Source of the DNA: Myxococcales bacterium
GTDB lineage: Bacteria; Myxococcota; Myxococcia; Myxococcales; Anaeromyxobacteraceae
Direction: 5' to 3'
DNA length: 5,584 nt
NCBI GenBank assembly: GCA_021779335.1
Contig: JAJYAW010000218.1
Span: 1-5,584 of the forward strand
Shown piece after piece: positions 5,203-5,584 of this stretch. Position 1 is the stretch's first letter. The number at the start of each line of letters is the position of its first letter. A model generated the notes under the pieces. That model was given only the letters and a program-made list of their open reading frames with translations. It was not told the origin of the DNA and did no database searches. The position numbers and the translations under genes were made by a program.

Positions 5203-5584
5203 ATGGCGACCATCGACTACACCGACCGTCGGCGGATGCGGCTCGACGTGGAGTTCTACTTCGCCGCCGCGCACCGGCTGCCGCGCTACGAGGGGCCGTG
5301 CTTCCGCGTGCACGGCCACAACTACAGGTTCTTCGTGACCGTGGAGGGCGAGGTCGACCCGGCCACCGGCATGATCGCCGACTTCGGGGTCGTCAAGCGG
5401 CTGGTGGGGGAGCAGGTGCTGGCCCGGGTCGACCACCGCAACCTGAACGACGTGCTCGACAACCCGACCGCGGAGAACATCGCCCGCTGGATCTGGGAGG
5501 CGCTGGAGGGGACCTTGCCGGGCCTGGCCGAGGTGCGGCTCTACGAGATCCCCGACTCCTGCGTCACCTACCGGGGGCCGGGTG
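5203..5584 (+). CDS. queD: 6-carboxy-5,6,7,8-tetrahydropterin synthase / PTPS family (partial, 3' end cut)
   Basis: QueD converts 7,8-dihydroneopterin triphosphate to 6-carboxytetrahydropterin, an early step towards queuosine, which modifies the wobble base of certain tRNAs. The 127 residues present contain the family signatures. Zinc ligands are H24, H37 and H39. C33 sits in the C-x3-H-G-H arrangement typical of QueD. M57-x-x-D60-F and the catalytic D77-H78 of VDHRNLN follow, then PTAENIA (88-94) and E115 near the end. The window cuts the reading frame at 5584 while still open, probably very near the natural end, since family members are about 120-140 residues. The ATG at 5203 is assumed; M12 (5236) is an alternative that would fit the usual short lead before the first zinc histidine. 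The gene lies 69 bases after ihfA, probably with its own promoter. A eukaryotic-type pterin synthase role is possible but less likely. Confidence 0.9.
   Translation, partial: MATIDYTDRRRMRLDVEFYFAAAHRLPRYEGPCFRVHGHNYRFFVTVEGEVDPATGMIADFGVVKRLVGEQVLARVDHRNLNDVLDNPTAENIARWIWEALEGTLPGLAEVRLYEIPDSCVTYRGPG

Noticed and set aside
4714..5436. A 240-codon minus-strand frame across ihfA and queD
   Set aside because: It is antisense to two recognised proteins and has no motif of its own; its His/Gly/Asp/Leu-rich composition is typical of antisense shadows.

Overview
The window is very GC-rich (clearly above 70%, with third codon positions almost all G or C). It carries a conserved translation/nucleoid gene cluster, all on the + strand: the 3' end of infC, then rpmI, rplT, pheS, pheT, a small membrane-protein gene, ihfA, and the start of queD. 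The order infC-rpmI-rplT-pheS-pheT-ihfA matches the classical enterobacterial cluster. The base composition, the Ala/Pro-rich tail on IF3 (known from the Myxococcus IF3 protein Dsg), and a Cys4-type PheS together suggest a myxobacterium of the Anaeromyxobacter kind. That assignment is inference, not proof.

Layout. Positions 2-64 hold the last 20 codons of infC, an Ala/Pro-rich tail. Positions 65-132 are a short spacer with one GC-rich hairpin. rpmI (L35, 133-336) and rplT (L20, 425-769) are separated by 88 bases that fold into a small hairpin and a nested stem ending just before the rplT Shine-Dalgarno. pheS (779-1858) and pheT (1868-4294) encode the two subunits of phenylalanyl-tRNA synthetase. 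rplT-pheS and pheS-pheT have identical 9-base gaps, and in both the upstream TAG stop is built into the next Shine-Dalgarno, which suggests coupled translation. No pheM-like leader peptide or attenuator fits before pheS. A 132-residue predicted three-helix membrane protein follows pheT by 2 bases. Positions 4696-4776 are a relatively AT-richer spacer with a perfect TTGACA box and overlapping inverted repeats, probably a separate promoter for ihfA (4777-5133). A GC hairpin follows ihfA, and a TATAAC box lies just before queD (5203 to the window end, truncated).

How the genes work together: IF3, L35, L20 and PheRS supply translation initiation, 50S assembly and Phe-tRNA. IHF-alpha is a DNA-bending nucleoid protein. 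QueD begins the committed route to queuosine, a tRNA wobble modification. The region is mostly ordinary core genome and I see no defence system, mobile element, CRISPR array or RNA gene. The points most worth a second look are regulatory (the ihfA promoter/palindrome cluster, the structured spacers, a possibly leaderless queD), the alanine-rich tails on IF3 and IHF-alpha, and the unrecognised membrane gene between pheT and ihfA.
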